Assembly: GCA_005888745.1 (NCBI GenBank)
Contig: VBBS01000032.1
Location: forward strand, 56,116-120,115
Source of the DNA: Candidatus Bathyarchaeota archaeon
GTDB lineage: Archaea; Thermoproteota; Bathyarchaeia; 40CM-2-53-6
Length of the DNA: 64,000 bases
Reading direction: 5' to 3'
How positions within the stretch are numbered: the stretch's first letter is position 1; each line of letters starts with the position of its first letter. A program made the translations under genes and the position numbers. Below, piece by piece: positions 56,720-64,000 of the stretch. The notes beneath the pieces are model-generated. The model saw only the letters and a program-made list of their open reading frames with translations. It did no database searches and was not told the DNA's origin.

Positions 56720-56935
56720 CAGGCCGTCCGGACTCGCCTCTATTGCGTCGCGAAGTCGAATCGCTTAGACTCCCTCCTTCCGAGAATATCTGCTGTCTGG
56801 CAGGGTTTCTGGGCGAGACGGGCGATTCGGGGCGCAGCCCAGTCTTGGAATGCATGACGTTTTGTCGAGCGTCAAGAACGATTTGCTAGGAAACATAGGG
56901 AAGAGCTCCTAGAACTGAGAACAGGGCTGAAAATG
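56720..56935 (-). repeat. dispersed repeat, copy 3
   Basis: Reverse strand AAGCCCATTTTCAGCCCTG...CCCCGAATCGCCCGTCTCGCCCAGAAACCCTGCCAGACAGC...TCGCGACGCAATAGAGGCGAG aligns with copies 1 and 2. Confidence 0.68.
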
Positions 56936-57056
56936 GGCTTATCCATGGTTTCGAGATGCAAGTTGGTCCAAAGCTGGAGGGTGTAGGTGGGGGTGATGGA
57001 GACGGTTACGGCTTTTTGATGGAGAAGAACATGACGGGGTCATTGTGAACAGAAAC

Positions 57057-57257
57057 CTAGGCTTGGCCACGGGAGTATTTCATCGTCGCGGACGGCGCTA
57101 GTGCTCTTTTCCCACTGCAGACGTCCTTGTGAATTTTCTCATAGAAGAATCGATCATAGGATTCTCCACATTTTTCACAGGTCACCTTTCGAGACTGGTG
57201 AGTGGATTTGAACGGGGACTTCTTCATAGGAGCATTACCCATCATCGATCTGCTCAT
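57057..57257 (-). CDS. small zinc-finger protein
   Basis: VTCEKCGESYDRFFYEKIHKDVC: C-x2-C-x12-H-x3-C. Confidence 0.65.
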   Translation of the reverse strand: MSRSMMGNAPMKKSPFKSTHQSRKVTCEKCGESYDRFFYEKIHKDVCSGKRALAPSATMKYSRGQA

Positions 57258-57329
57258 TCCTAGGCGATATCTCCTCTAAAATCTTCGCCTAGCCCACTAG
57301 CTCGACCAGAAAAAAATGTAAGGCGGGTG

Positions 57330-58304
57330 TTATGGTTGAACAATGATGACCACGTTTCCTGTTTTTTGGCCCGTTTCGACATACCGGTTGGCTTCGACAA
57401 TTTGTTCCAACGGATAGCATCTGTCCATTACTGCCCTTATCTTCCCATTCTCGGCGAGCTCTTTGAGAAAACCGAGATCTTCGGCGCTGTATGAGATCAT
57501 TCCGCCGATTATTCTCTTGCTACTTGTCACTGAAGTCCATAACCCTCGAACCTGCTGTAATAGCCCGGGGTTACCCAAGAGGAAGACTCCTCTTTCCTTT
57601 AGGGACCTTACGCAAGCTGGGAATGAACTCTTGCCTACTACGTCAAAGACAACATCATAGGTCTCCCCGTTCTTGGAGAAATCTACTCTTGTGTAATCGA
57701 AGACGTGGTCTGCACCGATGGAACACAGCGTGTCTAGCTTCCTCCCGTCGTCCACGCCAGTTACTTCTGCCCCGAATGATTTGGCTAGCTGGACGGCAAT
57801 GGTGCCTACGGTCCCGCCTGCACCAATGATCAAGACCTTCTGGCCGCTCTGGATGTCTGCCTTTCTGAAAAGATGAAGCGCGTGAAGTCCACCGACGGGA
57901 AGGGTGGCGGCTTCCTCGTAGCTCATATTAGCCGGCTTTAAGGCGATCAGCCCTTTCTCTGGCAAACAGGTGTATTCGGCCCAGGCGCCAAGACGGAGAC
58001 CGGTTGCTGCGAATACTGGGTCACCTTTCTTGTATTGCCTTACGGCGTTGCCTACATGCTCGATCTCCCCGGCTAGCTCCTGCCCCAGTATCTTCTTTCT
58101 CGGTCGCCTGAGACCGAAGCCTATTCGCACCATGAGCTGCCAGGCTAACGGGAGCTGGAGGCCACGGAATTCACAGTCTCCTGTTGTCACTGTTGTCGCG
58201 TGGACTCTTACAAGCACTTCATTGTCCTTGGGAGTAGGTTTCTCAACTTCTTTGAGCTGAAGAACGTCTGCTGGCCCGTATTTCGCACACACAATCGCTT
58301 TCAT
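57330..58304 (-). CDS. NAD(P)-dependent medium-chain alcohol dehydrogenase/quinone reductase
   Basis: GQELAGEIEHVGNAV, VLIIGAGGTVGTIAVQLAKSFGAEVTGV. Confidence 0.92.
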   Translation of the reverse strand: MKAIVCAKYGPADVLQLKEVEKPTPKDNEVLVRVHATTVTTGDCEFRGLQLPLAWQLMVRIGFGLRRPRKKILGQELAGEIEHVGNAVRQYKKGDPVFAATGLRLGAWAEYTCLPEKGLIALKPANMSYEEAATLPVGGLHALHLFRKADIQSGQKVLIIGAGGTVGTIAVQLAKSFGAEVTGVDDGRKLDTLCSIGADHVFDYTRVDFSKNGETYDVVFDVVGKSSFPACVRSLKERGVFLLGNPGLLQQVRGLWTSVTSSKRIIGGMISYSAEDLGFLKELAENGKIRAVMDRCYPLEQIVEANRYVETGQKTGNVVIIVQP

Positions 58305-58356
58305 TCATATCGCAGGCTCGCGAGCTTCTGTCCTCTGAGGAGGACAGCCTTGCTAG

Positions 58357-59325
58357 TTATGGTTGAACAGTGATGACTACCTTTCCTTGGGCGTGTCCGC
58401 CTTCAAGATACCGTAGAGCTTCAGGAACCTCGCTCAGAGGATATCGTCTGTCAATGACAGGTACTACCTTCTCGGTCTTAAGAAGCTCTTTCACAATAAC
58501 CAAATCCTTCTTGTTTGGTTTCGTCAACATCATACTGATCTTCTTACTCCCAGTCTTTGACGCCAATGGTCCTACGATGAGGTGTTGAAGCAGGCGAGAC
58601 ATGCTTGAAAATCCGACTACTACGCAAATTCCCTCGGAAGTGAGTGCACGCTTATAGTCTGAGATCGAATGATTTCCCACAGCGTCAAGTATCAGATCGT
58701 AACGCTGTCCCTTCTTGGTGAAATCTTCTTGGGTATAATCGATGACGTGGTCTGCACCAATCTTACGCACCATGTCCAAATTCCGCGTGCTGCATACGCC
58801 GGTGACTTCAGCGCCGAACGACTTTGCAATCTGGACCGCGAATGTTCCCACACCACCGGATGCACCATTAACTAGAACTTTTTGCCCGGGCTGAATCTTT
58901 CCCTTGTCGCGAAGACCCTGGAGAGCGGTGTAGGCCGCTACGGGCACAGCTGCTGCTTCCTCGAACGATAGATTGGCCGGTTTCAACGCCAAACGATCTT
59001 CTCTGGCAACCGCATACTCGGCGAAAGACCCATTGCACCCGCCGAACACCTCATCGCCCGGTTTGAATTCGGTCACATCATTGCCGACCGCTTCAACCCG
59101 CCCGGCTACGTCAGCGCCGACTCTCGGGTCTTTCGGTTTTAGAATCCCAGAGCCCATCAGGCGGGCAATGAACGGCTTACCGCTCACCCCATGCCAGTCA
59201 AGCGGATTCGCGGAGGCCGCATGAACTTTCACTAGTACTTGATTGCCCATGGCAGCGGGTTTCTCTACTTCTTCGAACTGAAGTACATCTGGTGAGCCGT
59301 ACCTTGTTAGCACAATTGCTTTCAT
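58357..59325 (-). CDS. NAD(P)-dependent medium-chain alcohol dehydrogenase/quinone reductase (tandem paralogue)
   Basis: GADVAGRVEAVGNDV, VLVNGASGGVGTFAVQIAKSFGAEVTGV; strongly similar to the adjacent gene. Confidence 0.92.
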   Translation of the reverse strand: MKAIVLTRYGSPDVLQFEEVEKPAAMGNQVLVKVHAASANPLDWHGVSGKPFIARLMGSGILKPKDPRVGADVAGRVEAVGNDVTEFKPGDEVFGGCNGSFAEYAVAREDRLALKPANLSFEEAAAVPVAAYTALQGLRDKGKIQPGQKVLVNGASGGVGTFAVQIAKSFGAEVTGVCSTRNLDMVRKIGADHVIDYTQEDFTKKGQRYDLILDAVGNHSISDYKRALTSEGICVVVGFSSMSRLLQHLIVGPLASKTGSKKISMMLTKPNKKDLVIVKELLKTEKVVPVIDRRYPLSEVPEALRYLEGGHAQGKVVITVQP

Positions 59326-59468
59326 GCCTCTCTGACTCCTCGTTGCAAAGCTATAACTTTTCGGGGACTTCCTCTTCATTCTCGCCTAGGAAAGACTGGG
59401 AAGTAGTGCCAATGGGGATCCTATCTTTTCAGAGCTGGTTACAAAGCGGGGGCGTTTTTTTAGGATCG

Positions 59469-59918
59469 ATGACCCAGCAGTTTGATAGAGAATCGTCCTC
59501 CAGAGTGAAGAATAATGCTCTTGAAGGAGAAATCTTGTTTGTCTGCGTCGAGAACGCGGGGCGCAGCCAGATGGCCCAAGCATTTGCCGAAAAATCTGGG
59601 ATGAAGGCTTCGAGCGCTGGCACAGTTCCTTCCAGCCGAGTTAACCCTGTGGTGGTTGAGGCGATGAGAGAACGGGGAATAGATCTCTCTCGGAGAACAC
59701 CGAAGATACTAACAGCTGACCTGATCAGCAATGCACGCCTAGTCATAACGATGGGTTGCTCGGTCGAGGAGGCATGTCCAAGGCCGATGCTGGCGGCGAT
59801 GCAAAAGAAGCTGGTGGACTGGCACGTGGATGATCCGAAGGGCAGATCCATTGAGGAGGTTCGGAGGATCAGGAACGAGATTGAGAAAAGAGTGAGAGAG
59901 ATTGCGCAAGAAGAGTGA
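59469..59918 (+). CDS. low-molecular-weight phosphatase/arsenate reductase family
   Basis: EILFVCVENAGRSQMAQAFAEKSG, ITMGCSVEEACPRPML, DWHVDDPKGRSIEEVRRIRNEIEKRV. Confidence 0.9.
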   Translation: MTQQFDRESSSRVKNNALEGEILFVCVENAGRSQMAQAFAEKSGMKASSAGTVPSSRVNPVVVEAMRERGIDLSRRTPKILTADLISNARLVITMGCSVEEACPRPMLAAMQKKLVDWHVDDPKGRSIEEVRRIRNEIEKRVREIAQEE

Positions 59919-59994
59919 TCCGCTGCAGGACTGTACCGATCAAAACTGTCAACTCTAGATTTTTCAACGACGTGTTGAGCGAAGAGAGAAGAGT

Positions 59995-60606
59995 ATGAGT
60001 TCTGTTTCTCAAATCCGGATAAGGGCGCGGCTCGCCAAGCCGCCCGAATATGTGCTGGTAAAGTTTCCGCGTTATGAGCGAGAGTTCTTTCTCGGTTATG
60101 CCAATTTCATCCTGGGACTGATACTGTCTCGAGAGATCAGGGAAATGTTGAGTAATCTGGTTTCTGCGGAGGGCATTCGGTCTGATCGATCGATTGATCT
60201 GCGTGTGATGATCTTTCCAGCAAGACAGTTGAGACGACATCCTTCCCGAATACTCTACGGGAGCTACAGTCACTCTCTAGCGCAGATCAGCCTCTACCCT
60301 CTGAGGATCAGTAAAGATCGGATTCGGAGGGAGGGAAGGGAACTCTTCTCAAGTTCTCTTGACGAGCTGTCCATGGTGCAGAGGAAGCTTATCGGAGAGA
60401 TCGCCACCGCGGCAATCTCCACTCTCATCCACGAGGTCTTGCACGTGAAGTTCCAGCAGCGAAGCCTCGCACGTTATGTCGAGGAAGGAATGGTCCAGAG
60501 ATTGGAGAAGACCTACATGAGACAGTGGGCGGACAAGATCGACGGGGTCCTAAGATCACAATTCTCGTCCCTCATCGACGACGTTTCCGTGGGAAAGGAG
60601 CCCTAA
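59995..60606 (+). CDS. putative HExxH metallopeptidase-like protein
   Basis: ISTLIHEVLHVKFQQRSLARYVEEGMVQRLEKTY: HExxH plus a downstream Glu. Confidence 0.6.
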   Translation: MSSVSQIRIRARLAKPPEYVLVKFPRYEREFFLGYANFILGLILSREIREMLSNLVSAEGIRSDRSIDLRVMIFPARQLRRHPSRILYGSYSHSLAQISLYPLRISKDRIRREGRELFSSSLDELSMVQRKLIGEIATAAISTLIHEVLHVKFQQRSLARYVEEGMVQRLEKTYMRQWADKIDGVLRSQFSSLIDDVSVGKEP

Positions 60607-60639
60607 GATAGTCAAAGATAACTTTGGCGCGCAATTGGA

Positions 60640-61623
60640 GTGATGAACATGCTTCAAGAAATGACTGACGAAAAAGCGAGACACTTTCTTGCACTTTCTC
60701 GCGAAATGCACTGGTCGTTCCCTTCATCTCAAGGCACCCCGATTATCAAAGGCCAAGCCCCGACCCAGTGGATTGAACGAGCGGTCAAGGAGCGGGAGTC
60801 CTACGTCAACGCAGCTCATACCCTAATGGAACATGGAGACGAGGAAGCAGCGATCGAGATCGCTGCCAACGCTTGGCGTCTCTGGATGCTTGCCCGTGAC
60901 CTCGACGGCGGACGGGCGTTTCTGGCCTCAAATCTGGACAAGGGTGGGAAAAAACCGTCACGAGCCAGATCACTTGCACTTTATGGTGATGCTCTGTTGG
61001 CTTTCAGCAAGGGGAAGATTGAGGAATCACGGCAGAGGAGCCAGGCTGCGCTCGACGCGGCACTCGCGGTAAATGATCGAGAGGCTTTGACACTGGCATA
61101 TCTCGGGCTTACCCGGGTAGCGTTCGAGGACGGCGACTATGCCAAGTCTGCCAGCCTTGCCGTCAAAGCTAGAGAATTCGCTCTTGGCCTTGACCCGGCG
61201 ATGGGACAAGCACCCCTATTCCTTCACGCAAATGCGACCCGGCTCACGGGTGACTACGATCAGGCAGCGGCACTTTTTGAGCAGAGCCTCGAACTTAACC
61301 GGAAGATCCGAGATCAAGGCATGGTGGCAGCGGAACTACAAAATCTAGGCTTTGTCGAGATCCACCGAGGAAACGCCGACGCGGCTGAACGCTATTTCAC
61401 CGAAGGCGAGAAAATTGGACCAGCAAGAGATCGATATAGCTCCGCGATGAGCATCATAAACAAAACCGTCATTGCATTCCTTCGGGGGAACAAGTGCGAA
61501 TCGCGCACTCTACTGCAGAGTGCTCGATCAGTATTCAAAGAGGCCAGGATAGCCCCTGGTGCGGACGACCAGTTCGAGATCGACTGGCTTCACGGACAGC
61601 TGGAAAAGAATGCCAGAGATTAG
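60640..61623 (+). CDS. TPR-repeat protein
   Basis: Tandem helical repeats: RALYGDALLAFSKGKIEESRQ, AALFEQSLELNRKIRD, LGFVEIHRGNADAAERYF. Confidence 0.8.
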   Translation: MMNMLQEMTDEKARHFLALSREMHWSFPSSQGTPIIKGQAPTQWIERAVKERESYVNAAHTLMEHGDEEAAIEIAANAWRLWMLARDLDGGRAFLASNLDKGGKKPSRARSLALYGDALLAFSKGKIEESRQRSQAALDAALAVNDREALTLAYLGLTRVAFEDGDYAKSASLAVKAREFALGLDPAMGQAPLFLHANATRLTGDYDQAAALFEQSLELNRKIRDQGMVAAELQNLGFVEIHRGNADAAERYFTEGEKIGPARDRYSSAMSIINKTVIAFLRGNKCESRTLLQSARSVFKEARIAPGADDQFEIDWLHGQLEKNARD

Positions 61624-62296
61624 CAGCGGACCTAGGGATACGGCTCAACATCCTCGACCTCGTATCCAGTCTCTATCGGATCTAATCTTCGGCCTAGCCC
61701 TATCGATCGGCGCGCTCAACCTGATTTCAAGCAAGCCAGCTGACACACAGACGCTATTCGGGAACATCGCGACCTTTGGCTTCAGCTTCCTCATCCTGAT
61801 TTTCGTCTGGTTCCGCTACACAGAAATCATGTCGGTCCTTCCAGTTGAGACAACTGGGACCCGCGCGCTCAACACGATAATGCTATTTCTCGTCGCCATT
61901 GAACCCTATCTGTTCAATCAGATCTCGTTCGGCTTCACTTCCCCCTCGAACCCGACTCTTTCACAAGATGCTGCTTCTGCGACCTACGCGCTCGGCATAG
62001 GTGCGATCTGGGCGATTCTGGCAGCTTTCACGCACATCCTTACGATCGAGGAGAGGAACCTAGTCGCACCTGATCTGTTCAGTGAATACCGGCTGTTGAG
62101 GAATCTTGAGATAGTTATCGCGGCGATATTCTTCGTATCAGTTCTCCCACCTTTCTGGAATACCGTGCTAGGTAACACCAGCCTCAGGTACGCGCTATGG
62201 GGCTTGACGTTTTTCGTTCGACGCACTGGAAATCTCTATTCCCGACTGGTCCAAAAACGACACCGACGGAACCCGCCAACGGACCCCGGTGGATAA
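61610..62296 (+). CDS. DUF1211/TMEM175-like membrane protein
   Basis: RIQSLSDLIFGLALSIGALNL opening (RxxSLSDxxFG-like) and multiple TM helices. Confidence 0.65.
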   Translation: MPEISSGPRDTAQHPRPRIQSLSDLIFGLALSIGALNLISSKPADTQTLFGNIATFGFSFLILIFVWFRYTEIMSVLPVETTGTRALNTIMLFLVAIEPYLFNQISFGFTSPSNPTLSQDAASATYALGIGAIWAILAAFTHILTIEERNLVAPDLFSEYRLLRNLEIVIAAIFFVSVLPPFWNTVLGNTSLRYALWGLTFFVRRTGNLYSRLVQKRHRRNPPTDPGG

Positions 62297-62345
62297 GGCG
62301 CTGATCCTCACAACTAAAATAGAAACGTGTTGTTGATCACGCGCC

Positions 62346-62666
62346 ATGGTTCTGGTCGTATCGAACAGGATACCGGTGGCGAAGGGCTGGGAGGAAGATT
62401 TCGAGCGCCGATGGAAACAGAGAAAGTGGTCGATCGCGCAGTCGCCCGGGTTCATCAGAACAGAGGTCTTACGACCTATGAAGGGAGAACACTATGTTGT
62501 CATGACGTATTGGAAGTCGAAAGAGGATTTCGAGCGGTGGACTGAGAGCCAGGCGTTCATGGATGCTCACGCGAACACGCCGCCGAAAGAGGCGTTTAGG
62601 GGTCCTAGCAAGCTTGAGGTCCACGAGATCATAGCCGAAAGCCCGGGCGCGTCTAGCACCGGCTGA
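62346..62666 (+). CDS. antibiotic-biosynthesis/heme-degrading monooxygenase (ABM) domain protein
   Basis: VSNRIPVAKGWEEDFERRWKQR...SPGFIRTEVLRP...YVVMTYWKSKEDFERWTESQAF. Confidence 0.85.
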   Translation: MVLVVSNRIPVAKGWEEDFERRWKQRKWSIAQSPGFIRTEVLRPMKGEHYVVMTYWKSKEDFERWTESQAFMDAHANTPPKEAFRGPSKLEVHEIIAESPGASSTG

Positions 62667-62725
62667 TGCATCGCCAAACCTTTTTCTTACCGTATTTCAA
62701 CGGCCCTTAGCGAAGTGTTTACGCG

Positions 62726-62959
62726 TTGAAGGCAGCTGAGAAACCGGAGACCTGGTGGGAGAGAGCTAACAAGAAGCTTGCCGAGTCTACTCTAAAGACA
62801 AGGTTTACGCTGAACAAGGAAGGAAGAGTCGAGGTTAACCCTCCAGTCCTTCCGGCGGACTATGAGGAGACGCGATTGCTCTTCGAGATAGTGGACGATG
62901 TTTTCGCGATGCTCGAAGAAGAAGCTGAAGAAGCAGAACTAGACGAGCCCGACAACTAA
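62726..62959 (+). CDS. small acidic hypothetical protein
   Basis: 77-aa ORF, acidic C-terminus. Confidence 0.5.
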   Translation: MKAAEKPETWWERANKKLAESTLKTRFTLNKEGRVEVNPPVLPADYEETRLLFEIVDDVFAMLEEEAEEAELDEPDN

Positions 62960-63095
62960 CAATCTGAGAATTCTGGGCCTAAGAACTCGGCCCCGGCAAG
63001 AACTCGCGACCAGATTTGGGCTACTCGGGCAGGACTCTACAACGGTCACACGTGATTAAAAATGGTCTAGGGAATACTTCCATGGACGAAACGCT

Positions 63096-63389
63096 TTGGC
63101 TTCCACTGGACGCTTTGGCTGGTTCCTTATCGGGGTCATACTCGGCGCGATAATACTGGAACTCTACAACGGGATAGTTGGATTCGCTCCCGGCTGGCTT
63201 AAGGCTGGGGCGGTACTTGTCAGGTTCGTAATCCAGCTGATCGCCTGGTTCGGACTAATGCTCGCAGTAGCCAGTGTCCTCGGATGGCGAGTCATAAGAA
63301 AAGACCAGATGAAGTATCTCCTGGTCGGGTTCGGCGCTATTATTGTCACCATGGAGCTATTGTTTGCGATACCCTTCGGTCTTGCGTAG
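63096..63389 (+). CDS. small membrane protein
   Basis: Three hydrophobic helices; SIGNAL-like opening. Confidence 0.55.
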   Translation: MASTGRFGWFLIGVILGAIILELYNGIVGFAPGWLKAGAVLVRFVIQLIAWFGLMLAVASVLGWRVIRKDQMKYLLVGFGAIIVTMELLFAIPFGLA

Positions 63390-63633
63390 GCTTTTTTGGA
63401 TATATCGTAATTCGAGCATATCAGGTTTCGAGAATTTTGAATCTCTGAATATTGTGTTAAATTCTAAAGGCGTATGCGTGTGTGAGTATGCCGGTTATAG
63501 ATTTCAATCCTAGGCTACCGGCAATACGGAATGAATACGGGAAGGCAGACGCAAGAATCCCTGACTTCATTCAGAGCGCCGAAGGGGGGCGCGGTGAGAC
63601 GAAAATACCCCAGAAGGAAAGGGAGGTTTGGGA

Positions 63634-64000
63634 ATGAGAAAATTGGTTAAAGTCGTACCCTATATTCTCGCACTTCTAATCCTTACAATGGTGCTGAGCC
63701 CCACGCTGGCCACATCAAACGGTCCCACGGTGAAGATTCTAGGAGGGAACGGTGTTCGGATCAACTCGATCATATTCAGCACCTTCCATTTCGGTCCTGG
63801 AAAGCTGAACGTTAGACCAGGCCAGATGGTAACATTTCTGAACACCGGCACATGTACTGATTGCGAGCATACGATAAGCCTTGTAAGACGAGACACAACT
63901 TCCGACCACCTTTGATGACGTGTTCGGGTGCGGTGGGCCGGGAACGGTATGCTTCAACGTTATTAGTGCACACTTCCCGCAGGGACCGGGCGGCCCCACA
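63634..64000 (+). pseudogene. secreted cupredoxin-like protein with apparent frameshift, truncated by window end
   Basis: MRKLVKVVPYILALLILTMVLSPTLA signal peptide; FHFGPGKLNVRPGQMVTFLNTGTCTDCEHTISLVRRDTTS then +1 frame LPTTFDDVFGCGGPGTVCFNVISAHFPQGPGGPT to window end. Confidence 0.55.

Noticed and set aside
1-64000. Genome-wide TAG reassignment suggested by the AlaRS stop
   Set aside because: TAG terminates several intact genes here (e.g. purE, purC, the membrane gene at 12996), so global reassignment is not supported.
1-64000. CRISPR array
   Set aside because: No regularly spaced short direct repeats with unique spacers were seen.

Overview
This is an archaeal chromosome segment. The gene content (L39e/L31e/eIF6/L18a/prefoldin/FtsY operon, L11-L1-P0-L12 operon, eukaryote-type topoisomerase IB, archaeal LeuRS/AlaRS, Nep1, Rpp21, PDCD5) suggests the Thaumarchaeota/Bathyarchaeota-related (TACK) part of the tree, though lineage is inferred from content only. 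Most of the window is housekeeping: purine/folate genes, NAD and amino-acid metabolism, aaRSs, ribosomal/secretion operons and small membrane proteins. The best signal is a 5.6-kb island that splits the otherwise contiguous rpl31e-eIF6 operon. Three att-like repeats and two truncated tyrosine-integrase 3' ends show that two related integrative elements sit in tandem in the 5' end of the eIF6 gene. The ancestral ATGA-overlapping junction can be rebuilt from the two flanks, and the element supplies eIF6 with a new start codon. Other observations: a tRNA-Gly(GCC) with two bulge-helix-bulge introns (37/38 and 53/54 in the T-arm); an alanyl-tRNA synthetase interrupted by one in-frame TAG next to a deletion in the editing-domain CxxxH motif; three genes (L11, L18a, Hef-like helicase) with no ATG/GTG/TTG start but a well-placed CTG; a ~220-250 bp dispersed repeat in three copies; three decayed IS605-type TnpB fragments; and a QueT pseudogene. 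No rRNA or CRISPR array was seen. All calls come from reading the sequence; no database searches were run.
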